From NCBI RefSeq assembly GCF_000376385.1, contig NZ_AQWN01000004.1, positions 124,001 to 188,000 of the forward strand: a DNA stretch of 64,000 bases, given 5' to 3'. Below are positions 45,085 to 55,982 of this stretch, piece by piece. Under the pieces are notes generated by a model. The model was not told the origin of the DNA and made no database searches. It saw only the letters and a list, made by a program, of their open reading frames with translations. The position numbers were made by a program, and so were the translations under genes. Within the stretch, counting starts at the first letter, position 1. Each line of letters begins with the position of its first letter. The stretch is from Desulfurispora thermophila DSM 16022 (GTDB lineage: Bacteria > Bacillota > Desulfotomaculia > Desulfotomaculales > Desulfurisporaceae).

Positions 45085-45840
45085 GTGTTGTCTTATGCCG
45101 ATAAAATATCCGCTCTGGCGCATATGTTGCAAAACAGCCAGCCGGCATTTGCCTTCACCGGGGCGGGCATGAGTACCGAAAGTGGCATCCCCGATTTTCG
45201 CAGTCCGGGCAGCGGTCTGTGGACCAAAGTGGACCCGGCCAGTGTGTCCACCCTGACGGTGCTCAAAAAAGACCCGCAAAAATTTTACCAGTTCAACCTG
45301 CCCCGCTGGCAGTCCTACCGGCAGGCGCGGCCCAATACCGGGCACCTGGCTCTGGCCGAGCTGGAGCGGCGGGGGCTGCTGGTGGGCGTGATTACCCAGA
45401 ATATCGACGGCCTGCACCAGGCCGCCGGTAGCCGGAGGGTGTGGGAGCTGCACGGTAACCTGCGGGAGTGCTATTGTCTATCCTGCCGGGAGAAGGACGA
45501 GTTTGACGTGCTGGCGGAAAAAGTGGGCTCCGGTGAGATACCGCCCCGCTGCCGGCATTGCGGTGGTATATTACGCCCGGCCGTGGTGTTGTTTGAGGAC
45601 CGCATGAGTGAAGATTATTTTCAGGCCGTGCAGGTGCTCAGCGGTTGCCAGCTGTTACTGTTGCTGGGCAGCAGCCTGAAGGTGTATCCGGCGGCGGCTT
45701 TGCCGGAAAAGGCCCGCCAGGTGGTAATCATCAACCACGACCCCACGGCCTGGGATGAGCGGGCCGAGCTGGTCTTCCGGGAGAGCATCGGCCGGGTGCT
45801 GGGCGATTTGCTGGTTGAACTTGATAGACAGCAGCGGTAG
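45085..45840 (+). CDS. SIR2-family NAD-dependent protein deacylase
   Basis: A 251-residue sirtuin that removes acyl groups from lysines using NAD and forming O-acyl-ADP-ribose. Conserved blocks are [21 protein letters not shown] near residue 24, TQNIDGLH near 109, and the catalytic His in ELHGN near 125. A four-cysteine zinc site is formed by CYCLSC and CRHCGG, and GSSLKVYP follows. A GTG start at 45085 follows AAGGGGAGAA; an upstream in-frame GTG has no ribosome site. It could reverse acetylation by the AcuA-like enzyme nearby; this is inference from co-presence only. Confidence 0.94.
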   Translation: MLSYADKISALAHMLQNSQPAFAFTGAGMSTESGIPDFRSPGSGLWTKVDPASVSTLTVLKKDPQKFYQFNLPRWQSYRQARPNTGHLALAELERRGLLVGVITQNIDGLHQAAGSRRVWELHGNLRECYCLSCREKDEFDVLAEKVGSGEIPPRCRHCGGILRPAVVLFEDRMSEDYFQAVQVLSGCQLLLLLGSSLKVYPAAALPEKARQVVIINHDPTAWDERAELVFRESIGRVLGDLLVELDRQQR

Positions 45841-45868
45841 GTTTTGTTTGTTCAGCACCTTTGGGTTA

Positions 45869-46561
45869 TTATTTCTGTTCCAGTTGGAACTCCCCCAGTA
45901 AAGGCAAATGGTCGGAGGCCAGGGTGGGGATGGTGCGGCAGCGGAGCAGTTGCCAGTGGGGCGAGAAAAAGAAATAGTCCAGGGGCTGGCGCGGCTTTTC
46001 GGCCGGGTAAGTATGGATGGTAGCCGGGCTGGTTTGGGCAATTTGGTGCAGGGGCATCAGCTCCGGGGCAAAAGGCGGGGCGTTGAAGTCGCCGCCCAGG
46101 ATGAAGGGTGCTCCCAGACCGGCCAGCAGGTCGGCAATATAGAAAGCCTGGGCCGCCCGTTCGCTGGCGGACAGTCCCAGGTGGGTGCCCAGAAAATAAA
46201 AAGGTGGTCTGGTTTGCAGTCTGACCAGGAGCAGGTTGCGCTTTTCCCAGCCGGAACCGGGCAGGGAAAGGCGCTTTTTTTCATTCACCGGCAGGCGGCT
46301 GCCCAGGCAGTTGCCGTAGCGCCAGGATAACAGGTGCATGGCCGGGAAGAAATACATCTTTAAACCGCTCAAGCGGGAAAGGCGGTGCGGCTGGTGCACG
46401 AAACCCGAACGGGGGGAGCCGCTTTCCACCTCCTGCAGGGCCGCCAAATGGGCGCCGCTGGCGGCGATGAGTGTGGCCAGGCGGGGCAAGCTGTCCCTGC
46501 CTTTTAAGTCCCTCCCGTGGTGGATGTTGATGGTGAGCACTTTCAAAAACAGGCCGGGCAT
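45869..46561 (-). CDS. Endonuclease/exonuclease/phosphatase-family phosphoesterase
   Basis: A 230-residue EEP-fold metal-dependent hydrolase. The motif order fits the family: KVLTINIHHG at residue 7, a glutamate in LAALQEVES near 41, THLGLSAS, GGDFNAPP near 166, and the C-terminal His in ASDHLPLLGEF. The substrate could be phosphodiesters or phosphoinositide-like molecules; it cannot be narrowed. The ATG at 46561 was chosen because the first beta strand begins there; in-frame starts upstream run into the neighbouring terminator hairpin. Confidence 0.85.
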   Translation of the reverse strand: MPGLFLKVLTINIHHGRDLKGRDSLPRLATLIAASGAHLAALQEVESGSPRSGFVHQPHRLSRLSGLKMYFFPAMHLLSWRYGNCLGSRLPVNEKKRLSLPGSGWEKRNLLLVRLQTRPPFYFLGTHLGLSASERAAQAFYIADLLAGLGAPFILGGDFNAPPFAPELMPLHQIAQTSPATIHTYPAEKPRQPLDYFFFSPHWQLLRCRTIPTLASDHLPLLGEFQLEQK

Positions 46562-46605
46562 GGTTTGTGCCCCCGTCAAATTCGATTTGGAACACAAGTG
46601 GCGGT

Positions 46606-46633
46606 ACAAAAACCGGGCGGGTAACCGCCCGGT
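46606..46633 (-). terminator. Terminator of the amt-P-II operon
   Basis: A perfect 10-bp stem, AACCGGGCGG with CCGCCCGGTT, closed by a 4-base loop. T residues follow on the minus strand, about 90 bases past the P-II stop. Confidence 0.8.
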
Positions 46634-46720
46634 TGAAGTATCGCACACTTCGTTCAGTGTTATTATACGGTTTAACCTATAAAGATTTACCTGCCGCGAC
46701 ACTGGTAATTGGTGGCTGGG

Positions 46721-48551
<1,831 letters not shown>

Positions 48552-48705
48552 GGGGATCACTCCTTTATTTATGGATATATTATTGCTGTCCGTTGGCACC
48601 GGGCTGGCGGGCTTTTTCTGCCAGACGGGTGCTGGACATGACGGACGCTTTTCCCTGGCCGGGCTTTCTTCTGCGCCGTATCGTATTAGGGGCGAAGAAT
48701 AACAA

Positions 48706-48836
48706 AGGCAGCCCCGGCCCCGGGTGGTGTGCGGCGGGTTTCCGCCGGTCCTGCTCCGGACACGAAGGCTGCGCTGCCAGAATCGGCAAAATAAAACAGG
48801 CGCTCTTCCAGACGGGAAAAGCGCCTTTGCCGATTG
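48706..48836 (-). promoter_or_regulatory. Structured leader of amt with terminator-like hairpin
   Basis: On the minus strand the transcript first meets an 11-bp stem GGCGCTTTTCC/GGAAGAGCGCC with TGTTTTATTTT after it. An outer pairing AATCGGCAAA/TTTGCCGATT encloses both. It then meets a second folded block bounded by GGCAGC/GCTGCC (48707-48778) that contains GGCGG/CCGCC and GTCC/GGAC hairpins. This looks like an attenuated leader. I do not recognise a known riboswitch. Confidence 0.5.
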
Positions 48837-48869
48837 CGATACATCAATGTATCAATTATTAAACTTTGT

Positions 48870-48897
48870 ATTTTATGATAACACCACCATCAGTCAA
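48870..48897 (-). promoter_or_regulatory. Promoter of the amt leader
   Basis: Minus strand: TTGACT (48892-48897), 16 bases, TAAAAT (48870-48875). The leader to the amt ATG is about 310 bases. Confidence 0.65.
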
Positions 48898-48941
48898 AGG
48901 CAAGGGGGGAGGCGAATATTTAATAAAAATTAATTTTTGTT

Positions 48942-50237
48942 TTACCGGATTATCTTTGCAAAAGCCTCCACCACGGCAGGGTCGTAATATTCCCCCGCCT
49001 TGCTGAGTAGCTCGGCCAGCGCTTCCTGGCGGGAGAGGGCCGGGCGGTAGGGACGGTGGGAGGTCATGGCGTCGTAAACATCGGCCACGGCAATTATGCG
49101 TGCTTCCAGGCGGATTTGTTCACCGGCCAGATTGTCCGGGTAACCCGAACCGTCCAGACGCTCGTGGTGCTGGGCCACAATCTCCACCAGATCGGCCGAC
49201 TGGGGTATTTGCTGCAGAATCTGCTTGCCCATCAACGGGTGCAGGGTGATGAAATTCCACTCCAGGGTTGACAACTTGCCCGGTTTGACCAGAATCTCCA
49301 GCGGTATGGTAATCTTGCCGATATCGTGCAGCATGGCTGCGTTATGCAGCAGCTTCAGGCGCTTTTTATCCAGCCCCAGTTTGCGGCCGATGCGCTGGGA
49401 CAGGTCGGCTACCTGTTTCTGGTGGCCCGCCGTATAAGGGTCGCGCAGTTCCACCAATTGGGACATGGTGGCGATAATCCCTTCGTAAACCAGTTCCAGC
49501 TGGCGGCGGCGCAGGATACGGTCGGTGATGTCCCGGGCGATGCCGTGTACCAGGGGGGGAGATGTATCCCGGTTGAGCAGCGAGTTGTATTCCAGGTAGC
49601 GTTCCCGGCCCTGGGCGTCCAGGACGCACATCACTCCCCGGCTGGCTCCCGTGGTAATGATTTGCTGCATATAATCGGTAAAAGTGTGGCGCAGGCGGGG
49701 GGTGAGCAAATCGGCGATATACTGGCCCTGCCATTTTTCCGCCGGGTATTGCATGACCAGCTCAATAGCCCGGTTCACTTCCACAAAGCGCCACTCGGTC
49801 ACATCGTGGGTATAAACAATATCGCTGATATTGTCCAGCAGGTTGCGGTAGCGCGTCTCCGACTGGCGCAGCTGCGTTTCGGCCTGTTTGAGCACACTGA
49901 CATCCATCACCTGGCCCAGCACAGCCGGTTTGCCCTGGAAAATGATGCGGGAGAAAACCCCGCTCAAATGCACTACCTGCCCCGCTTTGTTGACGGCGCG
50001 AAACTCGTATGATTCGGGCACCGGTTCGCCCTTTAAGCGGCGCAGGGCGGTATCCACCACCCGGGGCCGGTCTTCCGGGTGGATGAGCTGGTAAAAGGGC
50101 ATATCCAGCACTTCCTCCAGGGTGTAACCCGTGAGCTGTACCATTTTGGGGTTGGCCAGCCGGAATTTGCCGTCCTGCAGCACATAGATGGGCAGTGGTG
50201 AGAGGTCGAATATTTTTTTAAATTCCATTTCGGACAT
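48942..50237 (-). CDS. PAS-PAS-HD-GYP protein, probable cyclic-di-GMP phosphodiesterase
   Basis: A 431-residue cytoplasmic signalling protein. Two PAS domains occupy about residues 1-115 (FDLSPLPIYVLQDGKFRLAN) and 125-245. An HD-GYP domain follows with HDIGKITIP near residue 305, HHERLDGSGYP near 367, and RIIAVADVYDAMTSHRPYRP. HD-GYP enzymes hydrolyse cyclic-di-GMP to pGpG or GMP. The metal residues and the GYP motif are intact, so activity is likely. The signals sensed by the PAS domains are unknown. It is a single leftward gene upstream of amt with no clear terminator between. Confidence 0.93.
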   Translation of the reverse strand: MSEMEFKKIFDLSPLPIYVLQDGKFRLANPKMVQLTGYTLEEVLDMPFYQLIHPEDRPRVVDTALRRLKGEPVPESYEFRAVNKAGQVVHLSGVFSRIIFQGKPAVLGQVMDVSVLKQAETQLRQSETRYRNLLDNISDIVYTHDVTEWRFVEVNRAIELVMQYPAEKWQGQYIADLLTPRLRHTFTDYMQQIITTGASRGVMCVLDAQGRERYLEYNSLLNRDTSPPLVHGIARDITDRILRRRQLELVYEGIIATMSQLVELRDPYTAGHQKQVADLSQRIGRKLGLDKKRLKLLHNAAMLHDIGKITIPLEILVKPGKLSTLEWNFITLHPLMGKQILQQIPQSADLVEIVAQHHERLDGSGYPDNLAGEQIRLEARIIAVADVYDAMTSHRPYRPALSRQEALAELLSKAGEYYDPAVVEAFAKIIR

Positions 50238-50458
50238 AATAAAGCACTCCGTGTTAAACAGGTTATTCTTCAGTCTTTAATATTGTAAATATTTTAAAAA
50301 TTTTAAATGATTAATAGAGACTGCTTCGGCAAAAAATTAGAAAGTCCTTCTATCAAAGGTAAATTGGTGTATAATATTTTTATTTGGTTAAAGGATTAAA
50401 CAAGCACCCCGCCCCCGGGCCGGTGCCTGTGCTGAGGAAAGTAAAGGATGGTGTTGGT

Positions 50459-51481
50459 ATGGCGGTTTACATCCTGGGCATAGAAACTTCCTGTGATGAG
50501 ACTTCCGCTGCCGTGGTGCGGGACGGACGGCAGATCCTGTCCAGCGTGATTGCTTCCCAGGGGGGCGAACACAGCAAGTTTGGCGGTGTGGTGCCCGAGG
50601 TGGCCTCGCGCAAACACCTGGAGTGGCTCAATCCGGTGCTGCAGGAGGCTCTGGAGCGAGCCGGTATAGGCTGGCACGACCTCTCCGGTGTGGCCGTGAC
50701 CTACGGTCCGGGGCTGGTGGGCGCCCTGCTGGTGGGTTTATCGGCGGCCAAGGCCATTGCCCTGGCCCTGGATATTCCCCTGCTGGCCGTCAATCATATG
50801 CAGGGTCACGTGCTGGCCAACTGGCTGGAGGAACCGCTGCCCGAACTGCCGGCCGTGTGTCTGGTGGTGAGTGGTGGGCACACGGATTTGCTGCTGCTGC
50901 GGGGGCTCTGTGAATTTGAGCTTTTGGGGCAGACGCGCGACGACGCGGCCGGTGAGGCTTTTGACAAAGTGGCCCGCGTGCTGGGCCTGGGTTATCCGGG
51001 CGGTCCGCTCATCGACCGGCTGGCCCGGCAGGGCGACAGCCGGGCCATTGAGTTTCCCCGTGCCTTTCTGGAAGAGGACAGCCTGGATTTCAGCTTCAGC
51101 GGTCTCAAGTCGGCCGTGATCAACTACCTGCACCGGGCGACCCAGCAGGGGGTGGCAGTGAACAGAGCCGACGTGGCGGCCTCCTTTCAGCAGGCCGTGG
51201 TGGATGTGCTGGTGGAAAAGACCATGCTGGCCGCCCGGCGCTGCGGTGTGCGCCAGTTACTTCTGGCCGGGGGAGTGGCTGCCAACAGCGCCCTGCGGTC
51301 GGCCCTGGAGCGGGCGGCGGCGCAGCAGGGCTGCCGGCTGGCCTGTCCGCCGCCAGTGCTGTGTACCGACAACGCGGCCATGGTGGCCTGTGCCGGCTAT
51401 TATAAATATCTGCGGGGCGATTTTGCGCCCCTGACCGTAAATGCAGTACCCTATTTGGAGCCGGGGCAGGACGCCTACTAG
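50459..51481 (+). CDS. tsaD: tRNA N6-adenosine threonylcarbamoyltransferase
   Basis: A 340-residue ASKHA-fold enzyme that transfers threonylcarbamoyl to A37 of ANN-reading tRNAs, together with TsaB and TsaE. Motifs: LGIETSCDETSAAVV at the N-terminus, the metal-binding HMQGH near residue 112, and VVSGGHTDLLLL near 140. The C-terminal LLAGGVAANSALR and CTDNAAMVA are also present. The ATG at 50459 was chosen because the family begins MxVYILGIETSCDE and AAAGGA precedes it. A long cluster of DnaA boxes starts 10 bases after the stop. Confidence 0.97.
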   Translation: MAVYILGIETSCDETSAAVVRDGRQILSSVIASQGGEHSKFGGVVPEVASRKHLEWLNPVLQEALERAGIGWHDLSGVAVTYGPGLVGALLVGLSAAKAIALALDIPLLAVNHMQGHVLANWLEEPLPELPAVCLVVSGGHTDLLLLRGLCEFELLGQTRDDAAGEAFDKVARVLGLGYPGGPLIDRLARQGDSRAIEFPRAFLEEDSLDFSFSGLKSAVINYLHRATQQGVAVNRADVAASFQQAVVDVLVEKTMLAARRCGVRQLLLAGGVAANSALRSALERAAAQQGCRLACPPPVLCTDNAAMVACAGYYKYLRGDFAPLTVNAVPYLEPGQDAY

Positions 51482-51490
51482 GCCGAAAAA

Positions 51491-51789
51491 TTATACACAG
51501 CACTGCGCTGAAAAATTACGGTTTATCCAGAGATTTATCCACAGGCTGTGGATAATATGACTGTGGATGTGGTTGGAAATGAGTACCGAAAACCAGTGGC
51601 ATGGTAATTTTTCATTTCCTCAGAGGTGCTTTGTCCGCACCACTCTTTGCCGGGAGTATTTACTGCGGTGTTGCGAAATGGTTGCCGGCGCTGGATTTAC
51701 TCTGTGTATGGCAATAATTGTAAATTGTTAATTATCCACATTGGTTGTGAGCCGTTTTCTGTGGATAATGTGGATAAGTCTGTAGATAA
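51491..51789. other. DnaA-box cluster (six exact 9-mers and three near matches)
   Basis: Exact TTATNCACA boxes: forward at 51491-51499, 51535-51543 and 51732-51740; reverse at 51547-51555, 51760-51768 and 51769-51777, the last two abutting. One- or two-mismatch boxes: 51523-51531, 51562-51570, 51781-51789. An AT-rich stretch lies just before the 51732 box. No dnaA, dnaN, rpmH or recF gene is present, so this is more likely a DnaA-titration or regulatory cluster than the primary origin. The two groups are separated by about 160 bases. Confidence 0.8.
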
Positions 51790-51806
51790 CTTGGGCTATC
51801 GGCCCT

Positions 51807-53171
51807 GTGCCTGTGGGTGAAACTGTGCAGCAAAAATTGTCGGAATTTGAAATAAATAGTTTCTTGGTGCACTGTGCCGGCCGGCACAATATCCTGCCCC
51901 TCACCTCGTTGTGCAATGTGCGCTGCCTTTTTTGCAGCCACCACCAGAACCCGCCGGGAGTGGAGAGCATTTTTCTGCCGCCGGTTAGCGAACATCAGTT
52001 TTTCTTGATGTTGGACTGTTTGGATCCGGGCCGCCCGGTGGTGATTGGCGAGTCGGTTACCCGGTTGATGGAAGGCGAGCCGCTCACCCACCCGCATTTC
52101 CGTTCTTTCCTGACACAGCTGCGCCGCCGTTTTCCCCGCCAGTTGATCAAGCTCACCACCAACGGTACACTGCTGGACCGGGAGATGGTGGAGTTCCTGG
52201 CGGAAATGCGGCCGCTGGAAATTACTCTTTCGCTGAACAGCGCCTCACCGGCCGGGCGGCAAAAGCTGATGCGGGACGGGCGGGCGGCGGTGGCCCTGCA
52301 GGCGGGTGAACTGCTGGGCCGTTACGGCATACTCTGGCAGGGCAGTGTGGTGGCCATGCCCCGGGTGGTGGGCTGGGACGATATAAATGATACTCTCCGG
52401 TTCCTGGCAGCCAGTGGTGCTGCCTGCATCCGCCTGTTTGTGCCCGGCTATACCCGGCTGGCGCCGGTCGCTCTGCGTATGTCCGGGTCGGACAGAGAAG
52501 CGCTCGAGCGGTTGGTGCGGGAGTGGCGGCAAAACAGCGCCGTGCCCCTCACACTGGAGCCGCCCGGTCTGACCGATTTGGCCGCGGAACTGGCCGGTGT
52601 GTTGCCCGGTTCCCCAGCGCAGGTTGCCGGTCTGCAGGCGGGGGATGTGGTGCTGGAAGTCAACGGGCGGCCGGTTTTCAGCCGGGCGGATGCTTTTGAA
52701 AAGGCTTTTGCCCTGCCCGGGCCGCTCTTGACCTGCCGGCGGGGGGAGCGCGTCTTTACTGTGCGGCTGGAGAAAAAGGCCCGCTGTTTTTCCGGCCTGG
52801 TGCTGGATTGCGACCTGGCGCCCGATGAACTGGCCGCTGTTGCCGCGATCATAGAGCGCCACCGCCCGTCCACCGTGCGGGTCCTCACCGGTGAGCTGGC
52901 CCACCCGCTGCTTAAGGCCGCTATGCAGCGCTGGGGGCCGCCCTTGTCCCGGGTGGAGCTGGTGGCCGTGCCCAATCATTTTTTCGGTGGCAACATCGCC
53001 TGCGCCGGGCTTTTGACCGTGGGTGACATGGCGCGGGCGCTGGCGGAGCTTAAGCCGGTGGATCTGCTGCTTTTGCCCGGCCGGGCCTTTGACATGCGGG
53101 GGCGGGACCTGCGGGGGGAAAAATATAGCGCTTTAGCAGGAAAGTATGCCCGGGCCGTGGAACTGGTATAG
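51807..53171 (+). CDS. Radical SAM protein with internal PDZ domain and DUF512-like C-terminus
   Basis: About 454 residues. The N-terminal half is a radical SAM domain with the cluster motif CNVRCLFC near residue 37 and a TNGTLL beta strand near 114. From about 250 to 320 lies a PDZ-like domain, [21 protein letters not shown] and [16 protein letters not shown]. The last 130 residues resemble the DUF512 group of radical SAM proteins ([17 protein letters not shown]). In many such proteins the PDZ is N-terminal; here it is internal. The GTG start has little ribosome site, so it could begin later at 51813 or 51825. The target is unknown. Confidence 0.75.
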   Translation: MPVGETVQQKLSEFEINSFLVHCAGRHNILPLTSLCNVRCLFCSHHQNPPGVESIFLPPVSEHQFFLMLDCLDPGRPVVIGESVTRLMEGEPLTHPHFRSFLTQLRRRFPRQLIKLTTNGTLLDREMVEFLAEMRPLEITLSLNSASPAGRQKLMRDGRAAVALQAGELLGRYGILWQGSVVAMPRVVGWDDINDTLRFLAASGAACIRLFVPGYTRLAPVALRMSGSDREALERLVREWRQNSAVPLTLEPPGLTDLAAELAGVLPGSPAQVAGLQAGDVVLEVNGRPVFSRADAFEKAFALPGPLLTCRRGERVFTVRLEKKARCFSGLVLDCDLAPDELAAVAAIIERHRPSTVRVLTGELAHPLLKAAMQRWGPPLSRVELVAVPNHFFGGNIACAGLLTVGDMARALAELKPVDLLLLPGRAFDMRGRDLRGEKYSALAGKYARAVELV

Positions 53172-53224
53172 GGTTTTTACAACACGGGGGCAACAAGTTT
53201 GGAAACATAAAGGAAGGGATGAGC

Positions 53225-54523
53225 ATGTACTGGGAGAAAGAGAAAGAGACCATGAGCCGAGACGAGCTTTGCGCGCTGCAACTGGCCCGGCTGCAGGAAA
53301 CCGTGCGGCGGGTGTACGAAAATGTGCCCTTTTACCGGCGCAAGATGCAGGAAGCAGGTATCGAGCCGGGGGACATCAAAGAGCTGGGCGATTTGCGCAA
53401 GTTGCCCTTTACCGTCAAACAGGACTTGCGGGACAATTACCCCTTCGGCCTTTTTGCCGTGCCGCTATCCGAGGTGGTGCGCCTGCACGCGTCATCCGGC
53501 ACCACGGGCAAGCCCACCGTGGTGGGCTACACACAGGAGGACATTGCCATGTGGGCCAACCTGATGGCCCGCGCCCTGGTCATGGCCGGGGCCACCCGGC
53601 ACGATGTGGTGCAGAACGCCTATGGTTATGGCCTGTTTACCGGTGGTATCGGTGTGCATTACGGGGCCGAGCGCCTGGGGGCCACGGTGGTGCCCATTTC
53701 GGGTGGCAACACGGCCCGGCAGCTGATGCTGATGCAGGATTTTGGCACCACCATCCTCACCTGCACCCCTTCCTACGCCCTCTACCTGGCCGAGGAGGGC
53801 GAGCGGGCCGGCCTGGACTTCCGGCAGTTACCCTTGAAAGCGGGCATCTTTGGGGCCGAGCCCTGGTCGGAGCGCATGCGCGTCCAGCTGGAGGAAAAAT
53901 TAGACATTACGGCCCTGGACATATACGGCTTGAGTGAAGTGCTGGGTCCCGGCGTGTCCATGGAGTGCCGGGAGAAACAGGGCATGCACATTTTTGAAGA
54001 CCACTTTATTGCCGAGGTGATCGACCCCGATACGGGCGAGAACCTGCCCTATGGCGCGCAGGGCGAGCTGGTCTTCACCTCGTTGACCAAACAGGCCCTG
54101 CCCATCATTCGTTACCGCACCCGGGACATCACCGTGCTGGACGATCGCCCCTGCGCCTGCGGCCGCACCTTTGTGCGCATGCGGCGGGTGACCGGACGCA
54201 GCGACGACATGCTCATTGTGCGCGGCGTCAACGTTTTCCCCTCCCAGGTGGAGAGCGTGCTGCTGGAGTTTGGCGAAACCGAGCCCCATTACCTGCTGGT
54301 GGTGGACCGCAAGGGCAATCTGGACGAACTGGAAGTGTGGGTGGAGCTTTCCGAGAAAATGTTCAGCGACCAGGTGCGCCAGCTGGAGGGCCTGGAAAAC
54401 CGCCTGCGCGGCCGCCTGGCCAGTGTGCTGGGTATAAACGCCCGCGTCAAGTTGGTGGAGCCGCGCACTATCCCCCGCAGCGAGGGCAAGGCCAAACGGG
54501 TGATGGACCGGCGCGAGCTTTAG
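53225..54523 (+). CDS. paaK: Phenylacetate-CoA ligase family enzyme
   Basis: A 432-residue adenylate-forming enzyme activating phenylacetate or a related aryl acid with ATP and CoA. Core motifs: [16 protein letters not shown] near residue 93, [12 protein letters not shown], the [10 protein letters not shown] region, [11 protein letters not shown], and [21 protein letters not shown] near the C-terminal lid. The ATG at 53225 was preferred over 53219 by spacing from AAAGGAAGG. It is followed by a tandem-ACT protein 39 bases away, a pairing common in anaerobic Firmicutes and archaea. Aromatic amino acid degradation is the likely context. Confidence 0.93.
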   Translation: MYWEKEKETMSRDELCALQLARLQETVRRVYENVPFYRRKMQEAGIEPGDIKELGDLRKLPFTVKQDLRDNYPFGLFAVPLSEVVRLHASSGTTGKPTVVGYTQEDIAMWANLMARALVMAGATRHDVVQNAYGYGLFTGGIGVHYGAERLGATVVPISGGNTARQLMLMQDFGTTILTCTPSYALYLAEEGERAGLDFRQLPLKAGIFGAEPWSERMRVQLEEKLDITALDIYGLSEVLGPGVSMECREKQGMHIFEDHFIAEVIDPDTGENLPYGAQGELVFTSLTKQALPIIRYRTRDITVLDDRPCACGRTFVRMRRVTGRSDDMLIVRGVNVFPSQVESVLLEFGETEPHYLLVVDRKGNLDELEVWVELSEKMFSDQVRQLEGLENRLRGRLASVLGINARVKLVEPRTIPRSEGKAKRVMDRREL

Positions 54524-54562
54524 GTGTATAATTTAACCAGTAAATGCCTGGAGGTGGGGCAA

Positions 54563-54994
54563 GTGAAAATAAAGCAAATATCGGTTTTTCTGGAGAACAA
54601 GTCGGGCCGTCTGGCCCGGGTGACCAAAGTGCTGGGCCAGCACGACATCAACATCCGCGCCCTCTCCATTGCCGACACCACGGACTTTGGCATCCTGCGC
54701 CTGATTGTAAACAACCCGGACAAGGCCTTCCAGGTGCTCAAGGAAGCCGGTTTTACCGTCAGTGTTACCGAAGTGCTGGCCGTGGAGGTGACCGACCGTC
54801 CCGGTGGGCTGGCCGAAGCCCTGGCCGTGTTGCAGGAAGCCGAGATCAATATCGAGTACCTGTACGCTTTTGTGCAAAAGGCCACCAACGCCGCCCTGGT
54901 GGTTTTCCGGGTGGAGCAGCTGGACAAAGCCATTGAGGCTTTGCAAAAGCATAATATTTCCATAATGCCGGAAGAAAAGGTGTATTCGCTGTAA
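54563..54994 (+). CDS. Tandem-ACT-domain protein
   Basis: A 143-residue protein built of two ACT domains: residues about 1-70 ([40 protein letters not shown]) and 73-143 ([40 protein letters not shown]). ACT modules bind amino acids or aromatic ligands and regulate partners. GTG start after GGAGGTGG. Linked to the adjacent ligase, it may be its ligand-responsive regulator; this is inference. An intrinsic terminator follows. Confidence 0.92.
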   Translation: MKIKQISVFLENKSGRLARVTKVLGQHDINIRALSIADTTDFGILRLIVNNPDKAFQVLKEAGFTVSVTEVLAVEVTDRPGGLAEALAVLQEAEINIEYLYAFVQKATNAALVVFRVEQLDKAIEALQKHNISIMPEEKVYSL

Positions 54995-54998
54995 CAAT

Positions 54999-55037
54999 AG
55001 CCCCTGCCGGACCAACCGGCGGGGGCTTTGCCTTTTT
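54999..55037 (+). terminator. Intrinsic terminator after the ACT gene
   Basis: AGCCCCTGCCGG pairs with CCGGCGGGGGCT across a 5-base loop (one G-U pair), followed by TTGCCTTTTT. Confidence 0.9.
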
Positions 55038-55233
55038 CTAATTTTTCGATATAATTGTTTGTCATCCGGCAGGAACTGCCCGTTCGGCGTTGAATTGATC
55101 CTCTAGTATGATTTAAAAAAATGTTAAATTTTATCAGACATTTAGCGTTAAAGTATTCGGTAATTTGTTTGTCACACTGGCGCGGATAAAATTTCAGGAT
55201 AGCCGTGCGATATGGGGAGAAGGTTTGATCTGA

Positions 55234-55878
55234 ATGTCAGGCAAAGAAGAGGCAGATAAAACAGTTGCCGCCAAGAAGGCTTTGCGCCGTGCCGTGCTGG
55301 CTGCCCGCCAGGCTTTGGATGAGGTGACCATCCAGCAGAAAAGTGCAGCCATCTGCCGGCGGCTGATGGCTTTACCGGTGTGGGAAAAGGTGCGTACTCT
55401 GATGGCCTATGTGGACTTCAGGGGTGAGGTGGCTACCGCTTCGCTGATTTTGCAGGCCCTGGCCGGTGGCAAGACGGTGGCCGCTCCGGTTACCATCATT
55501 AGTGAAAAGAAACTCATTCCAGTAGTCATAGAAAGGTACCCGGAGGATTTACAGCCGGGTGTCTGGGGCATCCGGGAGCCCGATCCGGAGCGGGGACGCC
55601 ATCTGGCACCGGAAGAGCTGGATTTGGTGATTGTGCCCGGCGTGGCCTATGATGTAAAGGGCAACCGCCTGGGGTACGGGGGCGGCTTTTATGACCGCTT
55701 TCTGCCCCGCACCCGTCCGGACACGGTTTTTGTGGCTCCGGCCTACGAACTGCAGATCAGGGATTACTGCTATCCCGGTCCGCATGACTGCCCGGTGGAT
55801 ATTATTGTCACCGAGGAAAGGGTGATTTACACCGGGGCGCGCGGCAAGCGGGCGGGTGGTCCGGATCAGGGACGGTAG
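55234..55878 (+). CDS. 5-formyltetrahydrofolate cyclo-ligase
   Basis: A 214-residue ATP-dependent enzyme converting 5-formyl-THF to 5,10-methenyl-THF. Motifs include KKALRRAVLAARQAL at the N-terminus, GIREPDPERG near residue 110, the phosphate-binding VPGVAYDVKGNRLGYGGGFYDRFL near 128 (quoted here as its Gly-rich core GYGGGFYDRFL), and VDIIVTEERV at the C-terminus. It lies just upstream of the formate dehydrogenase operon, with a hairpin in the gap. Both touch C1-folate metabolism, so the layout suggests a link to the Wood-Ljungdahl methyl branch. Confidence 0.94.
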   Translation: MSGKEEADKTVAAKKALRRAVLAARQALDEVTIQQKSAAICRRLMALPVWEKVRTLMAYVDFRGEVATASLILQALAGGKTVAAPVTIISEKKLIPVVIERYPEDLQPGVWGIREPDPERGRHLAPEELDLVIVPGVAYDVKGNRLGYGGGFYDRFLPRTRPDTVFVAPAYELQIRDYCYPGPHDCPVDIIVTEERVIYTGARGKRAGGPDQGR

Positions 55879-55897
55879 GTATTTTTACCGGCACCGT

Positions 55898-55923
55898 CCT
55901 GCTGCTGTGTGTGGCAGCAGCAG
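55898..55923 (+). repeat. Hairpin between the cyclo-ligase and formate dehydrogenase genes
   Basis: CCTGCTGCTG pairs perfectly with CAGCAGCAGG across a 7-base loop. No T run follows, so it may be an RNA-stability or processing element rather than a terminator. Confidence 0.5.
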
Positions 55924-55982
55924 GCTGATATAAGGCTGTTTGTTGCTTTCATTGTTTATTTCTTGAGGGGAGGTTGAAGTTT

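Noticed and set aside
48706-48836. glnA-type or downstream-peptide glutamine riboswitch
   Set aside because: The conserved CGUUCAxCC and GGACGGAAG-like segments of that RNA are absent.
48593-48862. Rightward 89-residue open frame
   Set aside because: Lies on the opposite strand of the structured amt leader, no ribosome site, composition of read-through DNA.
51491-51789. Primary replication origin (oriC)
   Set aside because: There are plenty of DnaA boxes, but no dnaA, dnaN or other oriC-flanking genes in the window. Kept as a DnaA-box cluster only.
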